A stretch of DNA of 64,000 nucleotides, from the NCBI GenBank assembly GCA_008921705.1, contig VFFE01007785.1, forward strand, positions 105,125-169,124, read 5' to 3'. This stretch comes from Burhinus oedicnemus (lineage: Eukaryota; Chordata; Aves; Charadriiformes; Burhinidae). Of the stretch, positions 37,711 through 50,800 are shown piece after piece. Numbering within the stretch: position 1 is the stretch's first letter; every line of letters starts with the position of its first letter. The notes beneath the pieces are model-generated. The model was not told the origin of the DNA and did no database searches. It was given only the letters and a program-made list of their open reading frames with translations. The translations under genes and the position numbers were made by a program.

Positions 37711-40700
37711 GATCGGTAAGTGCTGTGCTTTTTGGGAAGATCTTAGAGGCTAAACTGCATTGGATGCTGCCTCCTCTCCCTTTTGGGTAGCTGTAGCATT
37801 AGAGGCAATGTGGTGCAGAACTGAGGTCCTGGGCTCCGCCGGAGGAATCAGGGACCAGTAACCCCCATCCCACTGGCAAATGGGGCTGATAGGAAGGTAT
37901 GAGCGGGTGGTTGTCAGAAACAAAAAGGAGTTTTCTGCCATTTTTTCCCCTCATGAGGCTACTATGTATCCCTTTTACCAGAAAAGCAGGACCTTAGCCT
38001 GGCAAGCAAGGGTGTCCCGGGGTGGGCACGGCTGCCCCCGCAGCCTGCACGCACACAGCGACAGCGCTGTGCTGAACCGATGCTGGGCGCTGCGCTCCTG
38101 CTCCACAGATCAAGTGGGAGAGGCAGTGCAGATAGACTTCTAAACACTGAATAGCACAGGACCAACCTCTAGATGATCCATTTCTTCAGCTGATTTCATC
38201 TTTTGAGGCCTGCTTAGAATTGCTTCTGAATTGCATGCTGAGAGGATTGCCCTTGCTTTCATCCAGCGTCACCTCCTGCTAGCTCCAAATGAAAACTCCA
38301 AGCTTCTCCCACCCAGGTGGGACTTATGCACTGAACAAGTCTAAGAGGTTGCAGAGGAGTCAGCTTCATGCTAGTACAGAAAGCCAGAGGTGAAACCAAT
38401 TTTTCAAAAAAATGATCAAGAAACTAAAGACAGCAACCACTTTAGTTAAAACTTCCTCCGCTGTGCAAAGGGCGAGTCGTGCACTCAGACTTTATTCCCC
38501 ATTTCTGAAGTCCAAGTGTTAACTCCTGTGAGAAACATTATTTTTAAAATCACATTATTTTTAGACATCCATGGTAAACAACTCTACTTGAGCGTTAATC
38601 ATAATAAACATATTGTCTGATTAGAAGATGATTTTTAAAATGTATTTTGTTAAATAAATTCATATGAGCAAAGCTGATATGAGGAATGTCCCCTTCTCTA
38701 CCAAAGAAGTACCCTGATTATCACAGGCTAGAAGGTAAGGTAGATAAGAGAAGAGTTCGTTATCACAAATTTTCCTGCCAGTGCAGGGAATTCAAGATTA
38801 TTACAGTTCATTGATATAAAATAATAGCTGTAATTTGTCTTGTTGGAAGGAGCTCTGCTATGCCTGAGCAGCCTTTAATCCTTCTTGCTTAACATTTTTC
38901 GTCTGTGCTAACAATTAGTGCTGTATGAATTTGTTGCATTGGCTTTCAATCAATGACCCAAACCAAACCCCAGAGTTGTAGTCAGCTAAACAAAAATTGT
39001 CTTAATGTGACAGTGAAATGTGCTTCTAGCTCTTGAAGGCCAAAATACTTCTCTTGATCTTTATATTTCATAAGGAGGGAAGGAATATAAATACATGAGC
39101 GTTTAAAAGAAATTAATACCTATTGTTGAATGTGCCCCGCAAGCTAATCAATAGTACGTCATGCAAGTTGCATGTCAGAAACTAGTTGCACATCACAAAA
39201 TGACCAAGATTAAAAGAGTTTGTCATTAACTTCAACACATTGAGGAATTGACTTGGAATTTTCTCTGTCATCAAAATTGAAATTATTTTCTGTCCAAATT
39301 AACAAGGACAACTGGGGCCTAACCCAGTATTTTATTTTTATTATTTTTTTTAAAGCAGTGGATGCTTTGCTTGTCTGAAAAATGAGCCTATTGGCAGTTA
39401 AACATTCCTATAACAGATTTTCTTCTACAATTGTGTACAGCGTGTGTGCTGAACTTCTGTTTCAGCAGTCCAGGAGCTAGTAAATATTGTCCCAATCATT
39501 TGAGCATTAGGTGGTACTTCTGTGGAGATGGGTTTGGCATCTCTTAAATAGGAGTGAGACATAAGGCAATACAAGCAGAAGGAGCCTGAAGCACGTAACT
39601 TCACCACTGACACCACTGGTCCATCTGCATCTCTCCTAGCATCACCACCTCTGCCCTGGCACCTTCTTGGAGCTGATCTTCAGCCCTCTCCACGGACATG
39701 GAGTAGATGTTGATCTTTCGCTATAGAGCCTGCCTTAGGAACAAGACGCCATGAGATGTCATCTAAAACGCTGGGCAACAGCTGAGGTTGCTGTCCTCTG
39801 CTCCTCTGCAGTAACGCAGTGCTGGGAGTGTCCTTGCTGCCACGCCAGAGTGCTCCATCAAAAGCAGTAGTGGTCCAGTAGCAATGTGTGTGAATGACTT
39901 GTCAAGGAGCACCTGCAGCTTGGAGGAATGTCTGTTTTGCTCTGTCATGGGAAACCTCTGCCTTTGATACAATGAGGTGCTTTATCAGGAATGTGTCCCT
40001 GATAGTCCTGTAAGTGACTTTCAGGTCTTAATCAAAATTACAACTTCTTAGTCCCATGGAAGTCCTGCAGTTACTTTTAACTCTTTCTCAGGGACCATTC
40101 TCACAGAAGTTAGTCAATTAATACTATTTTTCTACACGGACTTCTCAGTGTTATTCCCAAAGTAATTTCATGCCGTGATAACTTGTGGAGTGCAGGTTCC
40201 TAGCTCCACTTTGTTCATGCCATCTTCTGCCCATGGTCCCTTTGAACCATGTCTGTTCTGCCCTTGAGATTTCTCCTCCTCTTCAGGTCACTTTCTCACC
40301 TGGTTTGCAAAGGAAGCTGAAATTGATTTTCAAGAAGAAAGGTGGGTGGAAACAGCAGGACAGCTAGAGGAGGTCAGCTACCAGAAAGCACGAAGACAAG
40401 GCAGGGGCAGCTTTAGATACTTGAAGGACAGTTGCGAGGGAGATGTCTCTGCTTGGGAACCATCTCCCCAGGCAGGGATCTACAAATGTTCCTTGCAGGA
40501 AGTGAGCAAGGCTCATGCTTTTCCGAAGGCTGGAGCACTCAGCTAGAAGTGGGACAGCTGGATTCTGCACTTGCTTTATCTAAAGAGATTTAAACTTGGG
40601 TGATTCATTTTGTTTCCAATTAATAGGTTTATTTTAATATTACTTATTAATGCATTTTACTGCTACCTAGCAGTTTAGGAGGGAAGATAAAAATAGCTGT

Positions 40701-41612
40701 TAAAATTCTGCCTCCTCCATGATGGAAATAATTTCTATGTGTATCTGTGGCTAATCTGTTAGATGGTGTCCCTGTCTTTCCCACCCAACTGTTCATCTGA
40801 AGCCCCCGCAAGATTTGTTGAATCAGTGGTCTGCATGACTGCATTTGAGGGAAACACAGTGGAATCTCTTAAAAAAGTAGTAAAAGGGCAAATTGACTGT
40901 AATTTCTGAAAATGATGGTCAGTGAACTAGTTACTACCTAATACTTGTAATTCAAATCCAGCTTGCCCACCTGCCTTCCCCATCAGCCCATCGGGTTGGC
41001 AGGGCTCAGGAGGGGGCAACTCCACCCCTTTCGTTGATGTTGTCCACTGCAGCCATGGTTCATGGGCTAGAAGGTGAGCAAACAGAAGAGCCTGGTTTGG
41101 TGCACGAAAAGGCACTCGAAAGAGGAGTCGTCCTGGGATATGTCTATGGTTACTGTATGCCCAAGAAAAGAAAAAGAAAAGGCAGTTTCTGCATGTTTCT
41201 CTGCCCTAAAACATGGGATCTTCAGGTAGCCCCAGTACTTCTCCTCCTCCCCAAAGCTCCAGGCTGCTGCGTCCATCAAACTGCCCTGCTTTACAGCCAC
41301 CAACGCCCAGGTCCGCCTGCCCAGCACAGTCAGTACTCCCCCAACCCAGAGCTGCTGTATTCTATTCTTTTTCATGAGGACACCCCAATTTCAGTAGCTA
41401 TGATCCTCCAACCAGGCTTAAATCTTCCCACTCTTAAACTCCCTTACACCTCCTTTTCTGCCAGACTGGCACTAGAGTTGCTTCTTTTTGCCTCCAGGCC
41501 CCAGCACGTAGCTGTTCTCATTCCAGCCTCTTTGGCTGTGGCTGGCAAGCCTTGCCCAGGATAACAGTTCTTCAGTAACCTTTCCCATGAAAGACAAGGT
41601 CTGCCTCTAGTG
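37711..41612. other. intergenic stretch; possible conserved non-coding DNA at 38530-39310
   Basis: No exon or interspersed repeat was recognised. The interval 38530-39310 is AT-rich but of high complexity, with several homeodomain-type TAATC/ATTAG cores and no repeat signature. It is a candidate for conserved non-coding sequence, which cannot be judged without an alignment. Confidence 0.3.
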
Positions 41613-41613
41613 C

Positions 41614-41840
41614 TGTTGGTTGGAAGGTACCTCTGGAGGTCATCTTGTCCAAGCCTCTGCTCCGAGCAGGTCCAGCCACACGGGGTTGCTCAGCCCTCAC
41701 CAGCTGAGCTTTCAGTATCTCCAAGGTCACAGAATCCATTGCCCCTCTGCGCAGCCGGTTTCACTGTCCTCACAGGGAAAATCTTTTCCTAATTTTCTAA
41801 TTTCTAAAAATTTCTAATTGGAACCTTCCTTTACACAGTC
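41614..41840 (-). mobile_element. old CR1 LINE 3' fragment
   Basis: Begins TTGGTTGGAAGGTACCTCTG and GAGGTCATCTTGTCCAAGCC, a diverged reverse-oriented CR1 3' end, and continues into the CCTCACAGGGAAAATCTTTTC-like interior. The right boundary is unclear. Confidence 0.75.
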
Positions 41841-44800
41841 AAGCTCAGTCAGGAGATCCCCACTCAGCTGTGCTGGCCATCTGGCACATCCACTCAACTT
41901 TCCCCATGTGAAATGGAGCATTCCAGTGCTTGGAAGAGGTTGTGCTCCAACAGGTAGTAGATCAGCAGGCTGCAGTAGGAGACATTTTCAATTTTATTTA
42001 CAAAGCTGTGTAGAGATACCTGAATATGAGGGTGAAGGGGGGGGGGGGGGGGGAAGCTGCTGGGCTTTATCAGTAGGAAGCTTGCATTTCACTAGCCAGA
42101 CTGGTTTTGTAGAAGGTGCCTTTTCTGTTCAGGATCCCATGAAGGCTCTACGCCAACTCTGGCATGGCTTACTCTTAAAATACTTCTCTTGGGTATTTTT
42201 AACCTTTTTTCAAGCCACTGTATACAGTTATAAAGAGCAGAGTTTCGGTATGGGGCAACTGAAGACTGGGAGATGGAGACCTACTGTCCTGCTCCCTCTC
42301 TTGGCTGACCCAGTGTTTCCCCAATTTTTCTTGTTTTTGCCTGGGACAATTTACTTTGCTGTGATGCTTTTAGTTGGAAGTCTGCGACAGCCAGTGAATG
42401 GCACAGTTTTGCTATAGCTAAATATTGCCAATGTGGGCTTTCACTGCAAGCAAGCTGGCGTTCTTTTTTAGACTTGCAATAGTGTGTTCATGTCAAATGA
42501 TATGTTGTGCCAAATTATGAAGGCGACACAGCACAGTCCTGGTTACAAGGAGATCTGGAAGGCATGCTAGTAAAGCACACGTTTTGAGAAATCCGTGGAA
42601 TATTTTCTGTGCTTTTTACCACTTGGAATCCTTCTGCAAAATGTTGTTTTCAGTCTTGAGTGAGAAGGAAGGGAAGGAAATCAGGATCCCCATCAAAGAG
42701 AAGAAAGAAAGAAGTCAGAATGACAAAGCAGACAAGGACAGATCCTGGGGGAAGACAGGTATACTCATTAATTGTATTTACATTTCAAAGACGAGTTAAC
42801 TGCAGTGTTCTCAATCATACCCTACACTTGGGTTCCCTGCCACACACCATGAATAATAAATGCATTTTGGAGAATAGAATAAGTGACCCAATAGGCTTCT
42901 TCCACTTTTAATTTCATGGGCGATCTTAATTTGAGAGGTCAGTACAAATGCTTATGGTAAGTGACAATTTTAGGCCAGTAATTACTAATTAAGAAAGAAG
43001 GCAAGATGCTGGCTAAGGCACTTTCAAATAGATCACAGATAACCTTGCAGGAGCTGATTAACTCAAACAGAACAGCTCCTTAGGTGATAGCTACCAAATG
43101 ATAACTTGGAACAATTTTTAAAATTAAAAAGGATGAGGGAAAAGGATTTATGAAACTCTTGGCTGAGTTTTCTCTGGAGAAAGAATTTTGATAATAAGTG
43201 GGATTAGCTGTTTGCCAATTAGCAGACAATTAGAAGAAAGACATTTACCCAGTGGGCAAAAATCTTCTGTGATAGACTCACACTCATCAAACCTGTTTAT
43301 GCCAAAGGAGGATAAACAGTGCTGTGCTCACAGTGCCTTAGCTCTAGTGATGTGAGCAGCACTGGCTGCAGCTACCGTGCCAACTTCACGTGGGCTGTGT
43401 GGCACTCGATGTGACAGTGCTTCATGTGGCAAGCACAGAACAGAGGACCCCAGGCTGCGCTCATGGATCCTGGGATGGCTGTGGACCATTTCCCAAGGTC
43501 CACAAAAGAAATCAGGAACAGTAGAGCAACTGTTTGTGGAGAAAATTGAGAATTGGGGCATTTTTAGTGACCTGCAAATCAGAAAAAGCAAGAAGACATT
43601 GACTTTATTAATATTAGTATCTGTAAAGGTGATCATCATTGGTAGATCAGAGATAGTGTCAGACATTGGAAGCTTTTCTCACCTTGGACAGGTGAGGCCT
43701 CAAATGACCATAAATTCAGAGTGGCAGATGCTGTAAAGTAGAGCTGAGCTAGGCTGCTGCTTTTTGTCTTTTTTTCCCCCAGCTTAACAATGACTTTTTT
43801 CCTCATGTTTCCTACAAAATATGGATATGTAGGGAGTGCTGCTTGGCCAAAAGGTGGAGTCAGGGATGAATCTGTTTGATTTTACTGTTGTTCGGGCTCC
43901 TTATTTCCATCCTCAGAACTTAAAAGATTTCTAGGTAGGATCCATCTCTCCTAACGGAAGCATCCAAGAATCAGTGTTTAAGGCTGAGCTCCTCTCTAAG
44001 CTCCTTCCACAAGCAATAGAAAGAGATGAGCAGGGGCTGAACATGAGCTCTCTAATCCCAACAGCTCCTCAAGGCGTATGTCGTTGTTCATCCTCTAAAG
44101 GGGCTACTCCTTGCCATTAACTCCACAGGCATTACGGGGCGCAAAGGTAGACTTACATACAGATCTACAGTCTAGATGTCTAAATGAGGCCAGACAAATT
44201 GTACCTTTCTATTCTAAAATCCATCTCAGGACAGCAAATAGCACAAGAGGAAAAAGAAATTAGGACCAAGCACTGCTTAGAAGTGCGGAGCATTTCCCTG
44301 CTATATCCCCTGGCACAAGGTAGCCCCTACCCCGAGGACTACAAATACAGACTGTGATGTAGAAATGAAGGAATGAACTCAGTCCTGGTTTTGCTACTGG
44401 CATCCTGATCAAAACGAGAATTTCAAATAGAGCTTACGGCTTTATAATATTTGTGACATGCATAAATGTGAGGAAGTATTAATACATGATCCTTCCAACC
44501 AAAGCCACATTTTTGCTTTCTTTCCCTGCATAGTCAGGGCCCTGTCCTAGGGCGGCTTCGTTTGCAAGGGGCTGAATTTATTCTGATCCCAGGAAGTACT
44601 CGGCACCCTCCAGAGACAACCATCATGAGTGGAAGCCATCCCGTGTGGAAGCAGGTCTAACCCATGCCTTAGGCAGCACTTTGCTACCCAAGAAGTTTGG
44701 GTAGCCTTTGCAGTTTGTTTCATTCAAAGCAAGGACATTAACTCCTTGTTGAAGGGGAGGTTTGCTTTTAGAGCCGCTGACAGTTGTCCAGAGATTAAAA

Positions 44801-45794
44801 TTGCTTCCAGTTAGGCTATTACTGTCCCTGTGACATGGATCTTGTTTGGGAACATCTGTCCCAGAGCAGGCAGACCGGGGTATCAGCATTAGCAGAAGTC
44901 TAGTGGTGACTCATTGCACCCTAGGGAAGAACTGGAGATGATGAGCACCTTTCCTTCAGGGAATGCTGGAGCCGGCTAAACTCTTCCAAGACGACCAGTC
45001 AGGTTCAGTTAAAATACCTGTGTTTGTTTTCAGGAAAACTGAACATCAGGTGTGCTCGAGGGCAAGGACTGGCGGCTGCGATCAAAGGCATTTTTCTGGT
45101 GCGTTGTGTGGGTTCGCAGCCTGTTGAACGGTAAGAGCAGACATGACGGGGCGGCTCAGAGCTGCAACGCGCTGCTGCTGCTTACTGCAACCTGAAGCTA
45201 CATTGAAAAATAGGGAGATGCTGTCAAGTCCTGCTGGCAATGGAAAAAAGTGTACAAAACGAAGGGAAGAGTGTTGTCAGAGCCAAACGGCAGCAACATT
45301 TTGAGACTGAAAATTATTTTCTGCACTTGCACAATGGTACTAACATTTAGGGGAAAAAAAGGAGCACTGCAGAGGCAGTCATTACAGATGGAGGAGACTG
45401 ATTAGCCCCTCTAGCTTTTCCACCTGAAAATACAAGATGTACTATGATACTGCTGACGTGAACTCCATGGGAGGAAGTAAAGGAAATGTGATTACAGATA
45501 TTATATCCAAATTGAATTAAAGCTGCATTAAAAATCTCAGATTACTGTACGGTTCCATGCTACGTTGGAAACCATGATATGCTTCTGCTACTGACAGACA
45601 CGTAAAGAACACGTAGGGGCTTATTTCTCAGAAAACAAGTTTGATTTCTGACTTGCTGATTCACAAATCCACAGAAACAAAGGCAGGAAGTAAAATTACA
45701 CACAGACCTCTCCAGCATGTAAATAATCATCAGCAAAGCATCCCTGTTGTTTGCAATTTTTGTTTGTTTTTCTTTCAAATATTTACTCTACATT
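41841..45794. other. intergenic stretch, no gene recognised
   Basis: Contains a G17 homopolymer at 42037-42053. Longer open frames (for example 41818-42417 and 43377-43736) have no recognisable protein content and no splice context that supports them. Confidence 0.4.
42037..42053. repeat. G17 homopolymer
   Basis: Seventeen uninterrupted G. It may form a G-quadruplex and its length may be misassembled. Confidence 0.9.
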
Positions 45795-45852
45795 GCAACC
45801 TTAAGCAAAGTTATTTACCTCAGTTTCTTTATCTATAAAAACTGGATAACGA
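45795..45852 (+). mobile_element. MIR-like CORE-SINE relic
   Basis: The order GCAACCTTAAGCAAAGTTAT, then TTACCTCAGTTTCTTTATCT and ATAAAAACTGGATAAC, follows the middle of the amniote MIR SINE: a 'ttgggcaagttactt' block, a 'cctcagtttcctcatctgtaaaatggg' block and a 'gataa' block. Only this core part is recognisable, as expected for an ancient copy in a bird. Confidence 0.5.
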
Positions 45853-46822
45853 ATCTGATCTTTGCAAAAGGCAAATCTGTAGATAAAAGAATTAGTATTG
45901 AATGCTGATGTTAATAAATATTTTCTTAGTTGACTAGTGGTCACTGAACCACTTTTCTGTCCTATGCTCATTCACTGTACAGATTTAGACGAGTTACTAA
46001 ATCCTTCTGACTCCTCCTAGTTTTGCTGGCAGGGAGAAAGAGCAATCCTTAAGCTGGTTTATCATATTTATATATGCCGTATCCTTAAGCATACATGTCA
46101 AGCTCACTTTTAAAACTGATTTTTTGGGGTCATGTAGTGGCATATATGGAGGCAAATGTCTCTTTGCTTTCTTGGCTGTGACTGCTACAAGGCAATGAAA
46201 AAGATCTCTAGACTATGACAGTGTCATGAGTTACTGCCTCTGCCATGAGGGCTCTATACACCTAGTAATTCTCATAAAAGACTGTCTGTCTCGTATGACT
46301 GGAAGTATCATATAGGCTGACAAAGTGAACTGCAATAAAATAGTGCATCTTTCAGTTACTTCCCATATTATGTTACATCAAGTGGCAGAGTACAATAAAT
46401 TTTAAAATAAAAAGTTGACATGAATGATTATATAGTAATAAATGAATAACAAAGACTTCTAATGCACATGTAAAAAATAATCCAACAATCACCTTCCAAC
46501 TGTATTTTATCTGTTTTCAAGCAACAAAACACAGCTGGCAGCTGTTTATGAAAAGGGATCCGTGTGCTAAAATGCGCTCAGTCTGGAATAATAACTCCAG
46601 AAAAAAATTTCAATAGAGATGTATTTTAAGAACAAAATCAAAGAAAACAAAGTCACAGAACCTGAGAGTTTCAAAGCAGTCTCCTCCTTAATCGTCCCCC
46701 TCTCCCCCAAAACAAAACCCAAGGCTATAAAAAGCTTCAGGAAAGATGTTCAAAGGTGCTGAGCTTTCAAAAGGAAGAAAGTCCCTAAGTATTCTTTGTG
46801 CATTTCAATAAGGAAATTTCCC
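45853..46822. other. 3' flank of the TRMT9B-like gene
   Basis: Downstream of the minus-strand stop codon. No canonical minus-strand AATAAA was noticed within the first few hundred bases, so the 3' UTR end is undetermined. No other gene was seen. Confidence 0.4.
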
Positions 46823-47860
46823 CTAGATCTTCCACACTTCAGTCTTTTCTGCAATCACACACCAATTGACATGGTCAAAGTACAAATGAGTAATATGAGG
46901 AATATGACGCTGGATCAGCTCAGCCAGCTCCCCTTCTTTAAAAACGTGGTAGTACCTCAGCCAGGCCCCACCAGGACCCGTCTGCTGCCTGCTCTGCGTG
47001 GCCAGGTCGCCCTCATTGACTGCTTTCTGCAGAGAAGAGCCTGTTCTCTTTTTGTTCTGAGGCTGGCAGAGAGCTCCTTCTTTTGGGTGATGGTCTATTT
47101 TAAGTTGTTGTCTGACAGCTAATTCTTTCTGATGTGAAATCAGGTCAGGTAAACACCCTCCGCTGCAATCGTGAAGACTCTCTGCAGCCATAGGGAGCTG
47201 TATAGTTCCTTGCCCTAATTCTGAATAGCAACTTCTGAAAGCCTTCGAGCAGTGTGACATGGGCAGCACAGGTTTAACAGCCACTTCAAAAGCTGTTGTA
47301 TTTTCAAAACTCGGTTTGCAACGTAGAAAAAAGTCAGAAGCGCATTTCAGAAAGCCATGGTCTCTGGTTTTTTTCAACTTTTTTTTCTCCGTTTAATTCA
47401 TTCAGCTGAACGCTGTAATTGCAGTGTCTAATGAGCTCTTCTTCTTGGTGCCGCTGATCACCCACATCTGATACTGAGTCAAGTGATCTCGAGAACAGAG
47501 ACCGTCTCAGAGATTTCTCTAACACTGTGCACGGTGCTTTTTTCTCCCCTCCACAGGATGAGCTCCTTGCTGTCCTGTGTACCTCTGAAGTCCCATCCAA
47601 CTTATGACAGGGCTGGTTCAAAGCCACTGCTTTGTCCTTGTGAAGAATTGATTTTTGTACTCCATGTGAGCAAGGCTCACCCGAGGAGCAGGAAGGAGGT
47701 GAAGGATTCCAAGGAACAAAGACGTCTTGCTTTTCAAATCTTCTCCGTTTTTGCTCCATTGCCCACACATATATCATTATCTGGCCTCCTACTCTCAAGA
47801 TGCGAGCCATCTCTTTTATTGCTCGCATGCGCCTCTCTTCCGTTGAAAAATGGTGAATCA
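46823..47860 (-). CDS. TRMT9B-like: TRMT9B-like last coding exon, with a one-base frame break
   Basis: The acceptor GTTCTAG precedes 47860. The first frame reads [20 protein letters not shown] onwards and runs to a stop at 47334-47336. The family C-terminus ([20 protein letters not shown] to [12 protein letters not shown], stop 46823-46825) is in another frame. That second frame is closed upstream by TAA just before the GGA GAA codons, so the switch must fall within roughly 47336-47400. This interval holds an A8 run (47379-47386) and an A7 run (47368-47374). One A fewer in either would make the exon a single open frame. The long, poorly conserved linker in the middle is typical of TRMT9B. Confidence 0.85.
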
Positions 47861-50800
47861 CTAGAACAGAACAGATAAGGTGAATAAGTATCCCTCGAGG
47901 CACTAATGAATACAGAGTATAAGGACAAGGACTGGCTCTGACACACTGGCAGCCAGTGGTTTGCACCACGGGAATACATCATTTATCTTCCATTGTGCTA
48001 TGTGTTATTGTACTACCTCTAACATCTCTAACATTGTACTATCTCTAACTCTAAAGAGTTCATAACACACTGACTTATTTTAAAAACACAGCAGAATTTA
48101 GAAACGTTGAAACAAGTGACATCTTTCAGATCGGCAATAAACAACACAACAGTCTTGTTTTCTCAATGAAAGGCTACCACTTGGTCAGTGGCAAAGCAAC
48201 CTGGCCCTTTTTCACCCTCACCTAACGCTCATCTGCAGCCTGAAAGAAGCACTTCTGAAAGAACAAGGCCATACACGGTCCTTGCAACAGCCGTGCTAGT
48301 GATTCTGCTGAAGATACCCATTAAAAAAGGACTAGGTTAAAACTGCCTGCCCATTTCTCCTCCTTTATTGACAGATGTCAGTAACAGAGCAGAAAAAATG
48401 AACAGTCACTATCAGCCCGGGGTAGATTTAAATCATCAACATAGGGGTGAAAGACACAGTTGATTAGCATTTGTCTACTCCTGCTGTTAGCAAGCATATA
48501 TCACAAAAACAAATAATTAGATAATCCCACTCTTGCTTGATAAGCCCCACCAGCACACAAACATGCATGACGTGGAGAACACCTCATTGTTATGATGGCG
48601 AAACTCAAGCAACACAGCTTTGCTTGAGTCAGAACTGAGTTTAAATTTGACTCTCCTTTCAATAAAAATTTTTGCCCCCAAAAGGGCAATTGGTCTCTGG
48701 ATTTGGCAGGAATTTGCCGAATGGCAGCTCTGCAGGTTGGGTCCTGGTCTCAGACTGTGCAGCTCTCAAGCAATTCACAACAGACGTCGAGGTTGATCCA
48801 GTCTTGGTGCACAGCAGGGACTTCAGCAAAGTTTCAGCTACATCAACTGAATGTTACATGAGAAAAAAGAATAGGAAACAATCCTGGAATAGTGCTGGAA
48901 AGGAAAGGGCACACATTAAAGATGCTGAAAATGAAAAGCAATAGAATTAGTGATATTTATCCAACCTTATATTTTCGTCAGTGAGAATGCCTGTGCCAGT
49001 TTGGGCAGATATTTCTACACATACCATTTCAAGTTACAATGATAAACCAGTCTTTGGTTAAGCTGTTGAGGTGGTTTCCACAGAAAAATAACAGAACTTT
49101 CAAGGAAAAAAAAAAAGGTGTGAGCTTTTGATTCTTTCTAGAAATGTATGTACAGAAAATGCTAGCAGAAGCTCTGTATCTGCTGCTTCTCTGTGTCTGT
49201 TAGAGCGGCTATTCACCATCAGATCCATTTTGCCTCAGAAAAAGAGACACTTTACAATTAAAAGAATAACAGCATGCAATCCAGCTGAGATAGGAAAACA
49301 CTCTCCCTGCAATGAATGATGCATTCAGAGCCTCGGCAGCAATGTGAGGATCAAAAGGCAAGCTTTGAAGAAATAGGGTCTTTTAACATTTAGTTATTCA
49401 GCTGCTCTGCCTGTAGGTTTCACTTGTTTGAGATGAACAGAAATCAATTCCAAAAGCCCAGCACTTCTAGCACTAGTTGAGACATTGACATTGAAACATT
49501 ATGGCCTTTTTAATTAAAAAAGCATCAAGTATCATTTAAGAAATTACAGCATATTACCAAAATCTCACGCTGAGCAAAACTTCACTGTTGTCAAGATAAA
49601 TTTGTCAGATAATTATAAAAGCTATGGGTGATGTATTCCATTAAAAAATGTATAACTCAAGGAAACAGAGCATCTACATGGGTCAACATCACACTATGCT
49701 GAAATCACAGATTATCACACGAATTATCGCATGTTTGTTTTTAATCAAAGCCAAACCTGTCAGGATCCAAGATCACCAAGCAGCCACATTCACCTAAAGC
49801 AGGTGGCTTATAAAAAATAATTTCTTTCTTTTCCTTGACATTAAACTCCTTGTATGTTGAAACTGGGTTTAAACTGAACAATCTGTACTGTGCAGTAAAG
49901 GTGCCATTTCAGAGATGGAGTGGCTCATACTAGGTAGCAGTGAGGCACAAACAGTCACCGAAGGCCTGATTGCAGCCCAGCAGCGCCATGAGCCTGCTTC
50001 CCTCCCCTCTGATGGAAATCTGCTTCTCCTGCAACTCCCCTCATACTGACAAATAGATGGCACTGGGGCAACAGTTCATAGGATGGTTTGGGTTTGAAGG
50101 GACCTTCAAAGATCATCTAGTCCAACCTCCCTGCCATGGGCAGGGACACCTTCCACTAGATTGGGTTGCCATCCATCCAACCTGGCCTTGAACACTCCCA
50201 GGGATGGGGCCTCCACAACTTCCCTGGGCAACCTGTCCCAGTGCCTCACCACTCTCAGAGTGGAAAATTTCTTCCTGAGATCTATTCTAAATCTACCTTC
50301 TTTTAGTTTTAAACCATTGCCCCTGTCACTACAAGCCCTGGTAAAAAGTCTCTCCGTCTTTCTTACAAGCCCCCTTTAAGGACTGAAAGACCGCAATAGG
50401 GTCTCCCTGGCGTCTTTCAGTGAGGCACCCCTAGAACAATCTTTCACCAGCTGTTCAACATATTATAAGGTGATTTCCTACCATTAAAACACTATAAAAC
50501 AAGGGTCCAGATGCTTGAAAGTGCATTTGTCATAATGACTGGTACTTTAAATGAAAATTAGTTTTGTCCTAGGTTACAATAAATATAGAAGCTTGCAGGT
50601 GGTGAAAACAATATCGGGGCAAAGAAAACTCATCCTGGGTCGCAGCAAACATCCCTCCAGTGTGGGGCTGTGGCAGCAGTCAGCACCAGATGTTCAGGAA
50701 AGAAACAAGGGAAGAATAGTGATGGTCTCCCCCCTCGCCTCCTGCGGTCAGCAGCCTAAGAGCTTCCTCAGCCACAGGCCGGAGCTTGTACCTAATAACC

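Noticed and set aside
41034..41564. 176-codon open frame on the plus strand
   Set aside because: No recognisable domain, no supporting splice or promoter context. A few frames of this length are expected by chance in 64 kb read in six frames.
41818..42417. 199-codon open frame on the plus strand
   Set aside because: It crosses the G17 homopolymer, overlaps the edge of an old CR1 and resembles no known protein. Treated as chance.
46796..47122. Plus-strand open frames opposite the TRMT9B-like last exon
   Set aside because: They are antisense shadows of the conserved minus-strand coding sequence.
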